From positions 1-46,974 of the forward strand of contig JAEWNN010000079.1 in assembly GCA_023457035.1 (NCBI GenBank): DNA of 46,974 nt, written 5' to 3'. The notes beneath the pieces were generated by a model that was not told where the DNA came from, ran no database searches, and worked only from the letters and a program-made list of their open reading frames with translations. The position numbers and the translations under genes were made by a program. Position 1 is the first letter of the stretch. Every line of letters starts with the position of its first letter. Source of the DNA: Verrucomicrobiota bacterium. GTDB lineage: Bacteria > Verrucomicrobiota > Verrucomicrobiia > Opitutales > Opitutaceae. This document shows, one piece after another, positions 25,447 to 33,324 of this stretch.

Positions 25447-25936
25447 TGGCCGAGCGCCCGGGGCGGCGGCGCATTGGGGATATTGGCCACCGATCGACAC
25501 AGATCTGCACCGATGATCACTGGCACAAGTGGGGCCAGCCTGCGGATCTGCGTCGATCCGTGTGAATCTGTGGCCCAGCAGTTCCGGGGCGCTCGAACCG
25601 CTGATAAACACTGATGGGGAGCCTTGCCGGATCGGAACGTGGCGAGCGTGGCGGGGTGAGCGGAGCGGGCGCGAGAATGGATCGAAATCAAACCACGGAA
25701 GGTATCGCGCGACGGCGCAGCGGCGCGACGGACGGAACGGAAGTGGAACCATTCTGCCGTACGGCAGAACACACTGATGCGCAGGCGTGGGGGATTGGAC
25801 CGTAGCGACGCTCGTGAGAGCGTCGAGGGAGCGCTGAGGAAGCACACCGCCGAGGGTAGCGGGACGACGAGGGGCGAGCGCTGCACCGCCGGTGGCACGA
25901 ATTGACTGAGGTCGGGATGTCCGCATAACGAACCGC
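25447..25936. repeat. Intergenic repeats between epimerase and second MNT gene
   Basis: No gene. An inverted pair of decamer-type units lies at about 25483-25535 ('CCACCGATCGACACAGATC') and 25545-25577 (reverse). An 'AACCGCTGATAAACACTGAT' unit is near 25597, the perfect palindrome TTCTGCCGTACGGCAGAA is at 25752-25769, and a GTAG REP hairpin is at 25802-25825. Confidence 0.7.
25802..25825 (+). repeat. REP-like hairpin, GTAGCGACGCTC type
   Basis: GTAG, then CGACGCTC and GAGCGTCG arms around GTGA. Identical over 24 bases to 33557-33580. Confidence 0.75.
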
Positions 25937-26233
25937 ATGCCTCCGGCACCGACTGCAATCACTGCGTTGCTTCACCCTGTGCAGGGTGAGTTGGCCCGGC
26001 TGGGCGTACGCGAGCTGCTGCTTTTCGGTTCGCGCGCGCGTGGCGATGCCCGGCCGGGCAGCGACTGGGATTTTGTCGTCGAGTTCGTGGGCGAGCCCGG
26101 TTTCGACCAGTTCATGGGTGTTCGCCAGCTCCTGGAGGATCGTTTGGGCGGGCGGGTCGACCTCCTCTCCCGTAGCGCCTGCCCGCCGCGCCTGTGGCGG
26201 GCGATCGAGTCGGAACTGCGTCATGCCGCGTAA
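25937..26233 (+). CDS. mntA: MNT-domain nucleotidyltransferase antitoxin, copy 2
   Basis: 98 residues. Gly31-Ser32 and the Asp43-x-Asp45 pair in 'FGSRARGDARPGSDWDF' give the exact G-S-x10-D-x-D motif; 'GGRVDLLSRSA' supplies the third acidic residue. It is clearly diverged from copy 1 at 23340, so this is not a recent duplication. It overlaps its HEPN partner by 11 bp, the same as copy 1. Confidence 0.88.
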   Translation: MPPAPTAITALLHPVQGELARLGVRELLLFGSRARGDARPGSDWDFVVEFVGEPGFDQFMGVRQLLEDRLGGRVDLLSRSACPPRLWRAIESELRHAA

Positions 26234-26555
26234 CCCGGCCGATCCGCTGCAGGATATCGTGGAGGCGTGCGATGCGATCGCGCACTATATCGCAGGTTAC
26301 GATGCCGTGACTTTCGCGGCCGATGCCAAGACCCGTGATGCGGTCATCTGGCAGTTCGAGATCCTCGGTGAGGCGGTGAAGGCGTTGCCGGTGGAATGCA
26401 CGGAGCGCGAGCCCGGTGTGCCGTGGCGGCAAATCGCCGGTTTTCGCGATGTGCTGGCCCATGCGTATTTCGCCGCCGAGATGTCGGTGGTGTGGGATGC
26501 CGCGGCACACAAGGCGCCCGAGCTTCGTCTCGCCTGCCTGCGTTTGCTCGCTTGA
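26223..26555 (+). CDS. hepT: HEPN-domain toxin (HepT type), copy 2
   Basis: 110 residues. The motif R-x4-H-x-Y is Arg75...His80-Ala-Tyr82 in GFRDVLAHAYF. 'AVIWQFEILGEAVKAL' matches the helix that precedes it in copy 1. Both motif and length fit an active HepT ribonuclease-like toxin neutralised by the MNT protein coded just upstream. Confidence 0.88.
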   Translation: MPRNPADPLQDIVEACDAIAHYIAGYDAVTFAADAKTRDAVIWQFEILGEAVKALPVECTEREPGVPWRQIAGFRDVLAHAYFAAEMSVVWDAAAHKAPELRLACLRLLA

Positions 26556-26682
26556 GCGCGTCCCCGGTGGCACCCAGGCCTCCTCCGCGACGGGTGGAGG
26601 AGCGTGGAAACGCTGAGATCCGCTGATTTCGATCCGCCGAGGACGGCGCCCCCGGCCATGGTGTTCCTGACTCCCCCTCAAG

Positions 26683-26846
26683 CAACATGAACCAGAAATC
26701 ACGGATTCCACGGATGAACACGGATCGTTCTCTGGTCATCCGTGCCCATCCGTGTGATCCGTGGTCAATTTTCGGATGGATCGCGTCACAGTGTTGTTTT
26801 CCCGCAAGGCCACGCCCCAGCACGTGTCTGCGCTGATTTCCAAATT
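26683..26846 (-). repeat. ~165-bp 'ATCCGTG' hairpin element, copy A
   Basis: A central imperfect hairpin is made of CACGGAT units on one side and ATCCGTG units on the other (about 26698-26765). It is followed by a GC-rich stretch (CCCGCAAGGCCACGCCCCAG) and a 'GATTTCCA' edge. Nearly the exact reverse complement of 38112-38274. It fills most of the gap between the HepT copy 2 gene and the WecA-like gene. Confidence 0.8.
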
Positions 26847-26869
26847 CACTCTTTTCTCAGTCCCTCCGC

Positions 26870-28135
26870 ATGAACTCCCTATCGCTGCTTTTACCCGCGG
26901 CCGGCTTCGGCGTCGCGACGGCGTTGGCGACTTGGCTGCTGGTCGGTCAGCTCATCCGGCTGGCGCCGCGCATCGGTCTGCTCGACCGGCCGAACGAGCG
27001 CAGCTCGCACACGCGCGTGACGCCGCGCGGCGGCGGGATCGGCTTCGTCGTCGCGATCAGTCTCGCGGTCGCGCTGTACGCGGCGGTGGCCGGTGGGCGG
27101 TGGACAGTGGACGGCGGACAGTGGACGGAGGACGGTGGACGGTTGCCGGTGACCGGAGGACGGAGGACGGTGGACGGTAGCCAGTTGCCGGTGACCGGTG
27201 GGCAGTTGGCGGTGGACGGTGGTCGGTCGGCGGTGGACGAAGGCGGAGCGGACGAGTTGATCGCTGCGGTTCTCCCGACGGGGACCACATCGGCCACCAT
27301 CCTTCAGCCATCCGCCATTCTCGCGGTGCTGGCGGCGGCGCTCTTCATCGCGGCGATCAGCCTGCGCGACGACTTTCGCTCGCTCGGGGCGGGGCTGCGG
27401 TTCGCCTGCCACTTCGCGGCGGCGGGCGCGGTGGTGTGGGCGCTGGGCGCGTTCGCTCGGCTCGGCGTGCCGCTGGCGGGCGAGTATCCGCTCGGCACGG
27501 TCGCGGGCACGGGGCTCACGCTGCTGTGGATCGTGGGCCTGACGAACGTGTACAATTTCATGGACGGCATCGACGGGATCGCGGGCGTGCAGGGTGTGGC
27601 CGCGGGCCTGGGCTGGGCGGTCGCGGGCGCGTGCCTCGGCGCGCCCACCGCGGCGCTGCTCGGCGTGGTGCTGGCGGGCGGCTGTGCGGGGTTTCTGGTG
27701 CACAACTGGTCGCCCGCGAAGATCTTCATGGGCGACGTGGGGAGCGCGTTCCTCGGCTTCCTCTTCGCCGTGGTGCCGCTGGTGGCGGTGCGCGAGGCGC
27801 CGGAGTTCGCGGCGCGCTGGCCGGTGTTTGCTGTGCTGGCGGTGTGGCCGTTTGTCGGTGACGGCTTCCTGACGTTCGTGCGGCGGTTGCTCAAGCGCGA
27901 GAAGGTGTGGGAGGCGCACCGCAGCCATCTCTACCAGCGACTCGTGCTGACGGGCTGGAAACACCGGCTGGTGAGCGAACTCTACGCGGGCTGGGCGGCG
28001 GCGATGGCGGCGGTGGGCTGGCTGTGGCTCACGGCGGCCCGCGGGTCCGCCGCGCTGGCCCCCGTGGCCGCGCTGGCGACGCTCGGCGGGTTGTTCCTCT
28101 TCGTCTCGCGGCGGGAGCGGGTGCGGCGCGACTGA
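26870..28135 (+). CDS. WecA/WbpL-like polyprenyl-phosphate sugar-1-phosphate transferase with heptamer insertion
   Basis: 421 residues, polytopic family 4 phosphoglycosyltransferase that puts a HexNAc-1-phosphate (or related sugar) onto undecaprenyl phosphate and so starts glycan synthesis. Motifs: 'GLLDRPNERSSHTRVTPRGG' (loop 1), 'ISLRDDFRSLG', 'NVYNFMDGIDGIAGVQ' with Asp232, 'KIFMGDVGSAFLGF' with Asp289, and the basic 'EAHRSHLYQRL' loop. Residues about 72-123 are coded by 22 consecutive 7-bp units (27085-27238) and lie in the loop after the second membrane helix, where related enzymes have only a short turn. The frame is kept and the core motifs are intact, so the enzyme may well work. Confidence 0.87.
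   Translation: MNSLSLLLPAAGFGVATALATWLLVGQLIRLAPRIGLLDRPNERSSHTRVTPRGGGIGFVVAISLAVALYAAVAGGRWTVDGGQWTEDGGRLPVTGGRRTVDGSQLPVTGGQLAVDGGRSAVDEGGADELIAAVLPTGTTSATILQPSAILAVLAAALFIAAISLRDDFRSLGAGLRFACHFAAAGAVVWALGAFARLGVPLAGEYPLGTVAGTGLTLLWIVGLTNVYNFMDGIDGIAGVQGVAAGLGWAVAGACLGAPTAALLGVVLAGGCAGFLVHNWSPAKIFMGDVGSAFLGFLFAVVPLVAVREAPEFAARWPVFAVLAVWPFVGDGFLTFVRRLLKREKVWEAHRSHLYQRLVLTGWKHRLVSELYAGWAAAMAAVGWLWLTAARGSAALAPVAALATLGGLFLFVSRRERVRRD
27085..27238 (+). repeat. 22-unit GGTGGAC heptamer array inside the WecA-like gene
   Basis: Contiguous 7-bp units from 27085 to 27238 with no phase slip: GGTGGCC, GGTGGGC, GGTGGAC, AGTGGAC, GGCGGAC, AGTGGAC, GGAGGAC and so on. All fit R-G-N-N-N-N-C with T or A usual at the third base. 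Three units make seven codons. Confidence 0.9.
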
Positions 28136-28581
28136 GCCGCAACCAGGCAGGTGAAACCACTGATGCACGCTGATAAACGCTGATCCGGAAGATGCCGGAA
28201 GACGCGGCAAGCCAGCACGGAGACGGAATTGCCTCACGCGGAGGCGCGGAGACCGCGGAGGGTTTGGACAGGCGGAAGGGGTCGTTTTCTCCGCGCGCTC
28301 CGCGGCTCCGCGTGCTGCCACTCTGGAGTTCGTTTAGAGTTGGCTCGCGTGATCGAGGGAAACCTTCCCGGAAAACGAGGGCTTGCTGAGATAGTATTAC
28401 AGAGGGTTCGGAGGAAGACCGGCCTTCAGCGACATTCACCCGCTGGTGAGCACCCCGAAACCGGGTTCTTCAACACCAAGTTCCTCGCTGCCGTAGGTTC
28501 TGCCGAACGGGAGAATGCTCTCCTTCCGTCTCTCCTCGGCCTCTGTGACCTGCCCGAACTGCCGTTTCTAGACTGATCGCT
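28136..28581. repeat. Intergenic region with a long inverted 'CGCGGAG' repeat
   Basis: 'ACTGATGCACGCTGATAAACG' type units stand at about 28160. Two 26-bp arms of CGCGGAG-like units (about 28226-28251 and 28291-28316, inverted) could form a large hairpin. The rest (28330-28580) shows no clear repeat and no convincing gene. Confidence 0.6.
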
Positions 28582-31269
28582 GTGGTATCCTCCTTGAAGC
28601 TCTTTGCGGTGGGTCTGCTCGCCCTGAGCTGGGCGGCGGTGCGGGCGGAGGTGGCGGTGTTTGCCGAGGGGCGGGCGCTGCTGCCGGTGTACGTGGCGGC
28701 CGACGCGGCGCCGGACGAGCGGCTCGCGGCCGAGGAACTCGCGCGGGTGCTCGGGGTGATGTCGGGGCTGGACTGGCCGGTGCGCGCGGAACCGGCGGGG
28801 CAGGGCGCGGGCTTTTTCGTGGGGCGGACGCACGCGGCGGCGCGGACCCTGCCCGCGCTGCGACCCGCCACGGATCTGCTGGCGCCGGCACCGGGCGAGA
28901 TCGGGCCCGACGGCTTCCGGCTTCGCTCGGTGGGCCAACGGGTCTTCATCGAGGCCGCCACACCGGAGGCGACGCCGTTCGCCGTTTCGTGGTTGCTGCA
29001 ACGCTACGGTGGGGTGCGCTGGTATGCGCCGGGCGCGCTGGGCGAGGTGATCCCGCGGTGCGCGGCTTGGACGCTGCCCGACCTCGCGGTGGTGCGCGAG
29101 CCGGCCTACGTGTCGCGCGAGATCACGGGGCTGTACGATCAGGCGGGGCGGGACTGGGCGCGCCGCAACGGCCTGCGCCAACGGCTCGAATACAGCCACA
29201 ATCTCACGCGGGTCTTTCCGCCGGAGTTGTACGACACGCACCCGGAGTGGTTCGGACTGGTGGATGGGGCGCGGCGACGTCCGCTGGGCGGAAGCGACTA
29301 CCATTGGCAGCCGGACCTGGCGCGGGGCGACGTGGCGGAGCATGCCGCGGCGCGCGCAGCGGAGGCCTTCGCGCGGGACGCGGGCCGGGCGAGCTTCGCG
29401 CTCGGGATGAACGACACGGTGCGCTTCGACCAAGGCGCGGGCACCCGGATCGCGGTGGAGCCGCTGCGGTATTTCCGCGGCATGCCGGACTATTCGCCGC
29501 TGGTCTTCGGCTTCATGAACCGCGCGGCGGAGGCGCTCGGGCGCACGCCGGGCGGCGCGCCGCACCGGTACCTCGGGTGCCTGGCGTATTTCTGGTGCGA
29601 GAACCCGCCGCCGTTCGCCGTCGATCCTCGGGTGGTGCCGTACGTGACGACGGATCGCACGCAGTTCTACGACCGGGCGTACCGCGCCGCGGACCTGGAG
29701 CTGATGTCGCGCTGGCAGCGGTCGGGCGGGCGCGCCTACGGGCTGTGGGAGTACGCGTACGGGAGCGCCTTCGTGGTGCCGCGGGTGCCGCACGCGGCGC
29801 TGGCGGAGGCGGTGCGCGAGGGCTGGTGGCGGGGCGCGCGCGGCTACATCGCCGACACGGGCCCGCACGCGGGCTTCGATGCGTTCAAGATCTGGATGCT
29901 GGCGCAGCTGCTCTGGGAGCCGGACCGGACGGTGGCGGAGCTGGCGGACGACTTTTTCAAGGGCTGGTACGGGCCGGCGGCGGAGCCGATGCGGCGCTTC
30001 TTCGCGCGGTGCGAGGCGGTCTGGCTGGCGCAGCCGGGTCCGCCGTGGTGGATCAAATACTACCAGCAGCAGGATCAGGTGCTGCTGTTCCCGCCGGCGG
30101 TGCGTGCCGAGCTGCGCGCGCTGCTGGAGGAGGCGAGGGAGAAGGCGGTGGACGGTGGCCGGAACGATCTCGGAGTAGAATCTGGAACTCAGGAAATCAG
30201 GACCGGGCGGCGGATCGAGGCAGGAACAGGTAACAAGGTGACAGGGGACAGGGGGGCCGAGGGGGGAGGACCGACGACGGAAGACGGAGGACAGCGGATG
30301 GAGGGAAGGGGACGGAGGGCGGATTCTGTTTCCGGGCTCCGGTCTCCTGACTCCGCACTCCTCGCTACCCGCTACTTCGAGCGCATTTCCCTCACGAGTC
30401 GGGCGGTTGCGGTGACGGAGGCGGCGGGGACCTTCGATGCGCTGCGGCGCGAACTGGCGGCGCCCGCGGCGGAGACACTCTCCGCGACCGAACTGGGCGC
30501 GCGACTGGTGGGCTGGCAGCGGGCGCGGGCCGCGTTCAACCGCGCGCTCGCGGAGGCCACCGGGGGCGAGGCGCCGGCGCTGGCGAGCGCCAACATCGGC
30601 TTTCTGCTGCGCAACGATCCCGTGCCGGGCCTGCTGGCTTCGCTCGGGCGCCGCGACCGGGTCGCTCCCTTGGCGGCGCTGGCAGAACTCACGATCGCGG
30701 GCGAGTCGGTGCCGGCGCACTGGGCGGCGTTGGCGGTCGCGTACGCGAAGAACCGGCTCGCGGGGGCAACCGAGCGGCTCGCGAACGGTTGGTTCGGCGA
30801 GGCGGCCCCGGGCGGGCTCCAACCGAGCTTCCTGCACCCGCGTTCCGGGGACATTCCGGCGGGCTGGGAGGTGCGCGCGGCGCCGACCGAGCAGGGCCGC
30901 GTGGCGCTGGGATCCCGGGTCCTTGGCCGGCGTATTCTGCGCGTGGAGGGCGCGTGGGACACGCAGGTGACGCAGGCGCAGCCCGTGCAACCGGGGGAGC
31001 TTTGTGTCGCGGAAGTCCAGATGCGCGGGCGGAGCAGTCCCGGCAACGATGCCGCGCTCACGCTGGCGTTCGTCGACGCCGCCGGAAAGTTGGTGGGCGA
31101 GTATCGCACGACGATGCTGCCGAAGGGCGAGAGCGCGTGGCGGCGGTTGACGTTGGCCGACACGGCGCCGGCGACGGCGCGGTATGTCGTGGTCGGCGTG
31201 GCCGCCACGCGGCAGTTCGGTGGCGACTGGCTCGAGGCCGCCGAGGCGACGCTGCGCGTCGCGGAATGA
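28582..31269 (+). CDS. DUF4838-type large exported glycan-active protein with repeat insertion
   Basis: 895 residues from a GTG at 28582 that gives a signal peptide (MVSSLKLFAVGLLALSWAAVRA). Residues 30-150 resemble the N-terminal domain common to alpha-glucuronidase-like and hexosaminidase-like hydrolases ('AAEELARVLGVMSGLDWPVR', 'VSWLLQRYGGVRWYAPG'). The middle, 'HNLTRVFPPELYDTHPEWFG' and on to 'YGLWEYAYGSAFVVPR', fits DUF4838, known mainly from Verrucomicrobiota, Planctomycetota and Bacteroidota. The C-terminal 300 residues include a beta-sandwich-like domain. Residues about 523-598 come from repeats (30155-30375). It probably acts on glycans in the periplasm or outside; the catalytic residues are not known to me. 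Confidence 0.78.
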   Translation: MVSSLKLFAVGLLALSWAAVRAEVAVFAEGRALLPVYVAADAAPDERLAAEELARVLGVMSGLDWPVRAEPAGQGAGFFVGRTHAAARTLPALRPATDLLAPAPGEIGPDGFRLRSVGQRVFIEAATPEATPFAVSWLLQRYGGVRWYAPGALGEVIPRCAAWTLPDLAVVREPAYVSREITGLYDQAGRDWARRNGLRQRLEYSHNLTRVFPPELYDTHPEWFGLVDGARRRPLGGSDYHWQPDLARGDVAEHAAARAAEAFARDAGRASFALGMNDTVRFDQGAGTRIAVEPLRYFRGMPDYSPLVFGFMNRAAEALGRTPGGAPHRYLGCLAYFWCENPPPFAVDPRVVPYVTTDRTQFYDRAYRAADLELMSRWQRSGGRAYGLWEYAYGSAFVVPRVPHAALAEAVREGWWRGARGYIADTGPHAGFDAFKIWMLAQLLWEPDRTVAELADDFFKGWYGPAAEPMRRFFARCEAVWLAQPGPPWWIKYYQQQDQVLLFPPAVRAELRALLEEAREKAVDGGRNDLGVESGTQEIRTGRRIEAGTGNKVTGDRGAEGGGPTTEDGGQRMEGRGRRADSVSGLRSPDSALLATRYFERISLTSRAVAVTEAAGTFDALRRELAAPAAETLSATELGARLVGWQRARAAFNRALAEATGGEAPALASANIGFLLRNDPVPGLLASLGRRDRVAPLAALAELTIAGESVPAHWAALAVAYAKNRLAGATERLANGWFGEAAPGGLQPSFLHPRSGDIPAGWEVRAAPTEQGRVALGSRVLGRRILRVEGAWDTQVTQAQPVQPGELCVAEVQMRGRSSPGNDAALTLAFVDAAGKLVGEYRTTMLPKGESAWRRLTLADTAPATARYVVVGVAATRQFGGDWLEAAEATLRVAE
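30155..30375 (+). repeat. Mirrored repeat insertion inside the DUF4838 gene
   Basis: Forward part: GGTGGCC unit, octamers GGAACTCAGGAAATCAGGAC (about 30183), 'GGTGACAGGGGACAGGGGGG', then GGAAGAC/GGAGGAC heptamers. Reverse part (about 30330-30375): CCGGTCTCCTGACTCC and CGCTACCCGCTACTTCG. The frame is kept throughout. Confidence 0.75.
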
Positions 31270-31496
31270 CGGTGGTCGGTAGTCGGTTGCCGGTTGCCGG
31301 TGGGCGGTGGACGGTGGACGGAAGGCGGAAAGAGGAAGGCACGGAAGGACTGCGAGGAGGAATGTGGAAATCAGGAAATCAGGAACGGAGAGCAGCCATT
31401 CTTCCTGCCCGCGTGGAGCTGGGTTTTCGGGAAACCATCAGTGTGAATCAGTGTGTATCAGTGGTTCCCTTCTTTGGGGCGGCATTTCCGGAGTGT
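31270..31496. repeat. Heptamer array and octamer units after the DUF4838 gene
   Basis: Nine heptamers at 31271-31333 (GGTGGTC to GGAAGGC). Octamers GGAAATCAGGAAATCAGGAA stand at about 31364, followed by a leader (GGGTTTTCGGGAAACCATC near 31421) that recurs at 43170. Then 'ATCAGTGTGAATCAGTGTG' units. Confidence 0.75.
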
Positions 31497-31597
31497 GTGA
31501 ACCACTAATGGGCTTCGCCAATGGGCGAAGCCTTGGGCGTGTCCTGCGGCTGATCGCCGCAGGGAAGGTGGGTATGGGCGCCCGCTGATCGCGGGCG
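31497..31597 (+). repeat. ~101-bp triple-hairpin element, copy 1
   Basis: Starts GTGAACCACTAATGGG. Hairpin a GGCTTCGCC/GGCGAAGCC, hairpin b CCTGCGG/CCGCAGG around CTGATCG, hairpin c CGCCCGC/GCGGGCG around TGATC. Other copies: 32596, 40003, 40122, 43441. Confidence 0.88.
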
Positions 31598-31766
31598 AGC
31601 GAGGGAATGGGAATCGGGAGAGCAGGAACGGAAAGCTCCATTTTGGCTGGCGGTGTTGCGGCGCGGGCCAACCGACTGCGGGATTGATCTCCGGCTCAAC
31701 TCGCGGCTCGTTCTGGGCCTTGTGATTTTTGCCACGTTGTTACCGTTCACGAAGCAGAACCAGATC
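31598..31766. other. Spacer before the PglC-like gene
   Basis: Contains one more octamer-like unit (GGGAGAGCAGGAACGGAAAG, about 31616). The remainder up to the ATG at 31767 is more AT-rich and may hold the promoter; no clear -35/-10 pair could be chosen. Confidence 0.4.
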
Positions 31767-32363
31767 ATGAAGCGTCTCCTCGATTTCTGCGGTGCGCTGG
31801 TGCTGCTGCTCGTGCTCTCGCCGTTGCTGCTGGGGCTGGCGATCGCGGTGCGGGTGAAGCTGGGCTCGCCGGTGCTCTTCCGGCAACCACGCCCGGGGCG
31901 GGGCGGGAAGATCTTCACGGTGGTGAAGTTCCGCTCGATGCGCGACGCCTGCGGCCCGGATGGTCGCCCGCTGGCCGATGCTGAGCGGCTGACTGAGTTC
32001 GGCCGCCGCCTGCGCGCCTCGAGCTTGGACGAGCTGCCGGAGCTCTGGAACGTGCTGCGCGGCGAGATGAGCCTGGTCGGACCCCGGCCGTTGCTGGTGG
32101 AGTACCTCGACTACTACACGCCCGAGGAGGCGAAGCGGCACAACGTGCGGCCGGGGCTGACCGGCTGGGCGCAGATCCATGGTCGCAACGCGACGACGTG
32201 GGACGAACGGCTGCAGCTCGACGCGTGGTACGCGGAGCATCGCACCCTGTGGCTGGATCTGCGGATCCTCTGGCGGACGGTGGCGCTGGTGTGCTCGCGC
32301 GACGGGATCAGCGCCCCCGGTGAGGCCACGATGCCGAAACTGCGTCCGCCGGGGCAGCGGTGA
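31767..32363 (+). CDS. PglC-like monotopic phosphoglycosyltransferase (initiating sugar transferase)
   Basis: 198 residues. One N-terminal hydrophobic re-entrant helix (residues 4-28, 'LLLVLSPLLLGLAIAV') is followed by the cytoplasmic catalytic domain: 'FRQPRPGRGGKIFTVVKFRS' and the catalytic Asp88-Glu89 in SSLDELPELWNV, then 'LRGEMSLVGPRPLLVEYL' and 'RHNVRPGLTGWAQIHGRN'. This short form (PglC/WbaP catalytic core) transfers a sugar-1-phosphate from UDP-sugar to undecaprenyl phosphate. It is the second initiating enzyme in the cluster beside the WecA-like protein and fits best with the PglK-like flippase at 11049. Confidence 0.93.
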   Translation: MKRLLDFCGALVLLLVLSPLLLGLAIAVRVKLGSPVLFRQPRPGRGGKIFTVVKFRSMRDACGPDGRPLADAERLTEFGRRLRASSLDELPELWNVLRGEMSLVGPRPLLVEYLDYYTPEEAKRHNVRPGLTGWAQIHGRNATTWDERLQLDAWYAEHRTLWLDLRILWRTVALVCSRDGISAPGEATMPKLRPPGQR

Positions 32364-32595
32364 GGGGCGGTGGCCGGTGGATGGTTGCCGGTGGCCGGTG
32401 GCGTTCTGCTGTTCAGCATTCGTGCCCTCGGCAGAACCTGCGGGAATCTCCGGCGCATCGCGCCTTCGCGTGACCGGTGGGCGGAGGGCAGAGAACGGGG
32501 AACGAGGCCGGGCGAGCCGCAGTGGTTACGCTCCGGGGTTCGTATCCCTGAACTCGTGAGTTCCAGAGCCCACGGATTGGGACACTTCGGATTTT
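32364..32595. repeat. Heptamers and palindrome variant downstream of the PglC-like gene
   Basis: Five heptamers (GGTGGCC, GGTGGAT, GGTTGCC, GGTGGCC, GGTGGCG) at 32366-32400. The partial palindrome TTCTGCTGTTCAGCA is at 32404-32418, a relative of that at 22460. The rest has no gene. Confidence 0.65.
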
Positions 32596-32696
32596 GTGAA
32601 CCACTAACGGGCTTCGCCAATGGGCGAAGCCTTGGGAGTGTCCTGCGGCCGATCGTCGCAGAGCAGGTGGGTTGGGGCGTTCGCTGATCGCGGGCG
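32596..32696 (+). repeat. ~101-bp triple-hairpin element, copy 2
   Basis: Same order as copy 1. Hairpins b and c have base changes (CCTGCGGCCGATCGTCGCAG and GCGTTCGCTGATCGCGGGCG) that weaken the stems, so this copy looks older. Confidence 0.82.
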
Positions 32697-32870
32697 GAAA
32701 CCGGGGTGGGCGACCCGGGATAGCTGGAGCGGAGGCCGGGCGAGCGGCGTCACGGGGCAACGCTTTGCCCGGAGTGGTGTGCGGGTGGCGCTGGTGTTGT
32801 ATCGCGCTCCGCGCGCTTGGCCAGGCCGGCCCGCTTGACCACATGATTCGATCCTCTAGCGTCCACGCCC
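32697..32870. other. Spacer upstream of the toxin-antitoxin-like pair
   Basis: No repeat of the classes above and no gene recognised. It may contain the promoter for the small pair that starts at 32871. Confidence 0.4.
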
Positions 32871-33068
32871 ATGAGCGTATTGGAGATCAAGCAGAGCCTC
32901 TCTCGGCTTTCGGCCCGGGAGCAGAAGGAAATCTCGCTGTATCTTCTTCGCCTCCGGCGAGAGAGCCCCGCCTGGCGGAAGGCGACCGCCCGACGAATCC
33001 GCGAGATGCAGGCCGGGAAAGGGACCTCGATCGAGGAACTCGAAAGATGCTACGCCGGTGGCAAATAG
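32871..33068 (+). CDS. Small antitoxin-like protein (partner of a RelE/ParE-like toxin)
   Basis: 65 residues, charged and helical ('LSRLSAREQKEISLYLLRLR'), ending in 'TSIEELERCYAGGK'. It resembles the short addiction-module components that precede RelE/ParE-type toxins, though similarity is to the general pattern rather than a precise family. It overlaps the next gene by 11 bp. Identification rests mainly on size, order and overlap. Confidence 0.6.
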   Translation: MSVLEIKQSLSRLSAREQKEISLYLLRLRRESPAWRKATARRIREMQAGKGTSIEELERCYAGGK

Positions 33069-33324
33069 CCCGAACTCCTATCGCCCGGTGTTTTCGGCCG
33101 ATGCCGTGGCGCTGTTCACTGGGCTGAGTCGAAGGCGCCAGCGTCGCTTGCTTGATCGGGCCCATGAGCTGGCCGCCGATCCGTTCCTTGTTCCCGATTT
33201 CGCCAGTTCCGATGCCGAAGGGCGGGTGATTGCCCATCTTCTGCTCGATGACTTCTTGTTCGACTATTGGGTCGACCATGCTGCGCGAACGGTGCTCATC
33301 GTCGGTATTGACGATGCGGCTTGA
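33058..33324 (+). CDS. RelE/ParE-like toxin candidate
   Basis: 88 residues from a GTG at 33058. The layout fits the RelE/ParE fold: two N-terminal helices ('FTGLSRRRQRRLLDRAHELA', then 'ADPFLVPDF') followed by beta strands ('GRVIAHLLLDDFLFDYWVDH', 'AARTVLIVGIDDA'). The usual C-terminal R/K and Y residues of active RelE are not obvious, so it could be a ParE-like or inactive form. Confidence 0.6.
   Translation: MANSPNSYRPVFSADAVALFTGLSRRRQRRLLDRAHELAADPFLVPDFASSDAEGRVIAHLLLDDFLFDYWVDHAARTVLIVGIDDAA

Noticed and set aside
31497..31597. tRNA-like structure from the three consecutive hairpins
   Set aside because: No acceptor stem closing the three arms, no CCA end and no TTCGA loop; arm sizes do not fit a cloverleaf.
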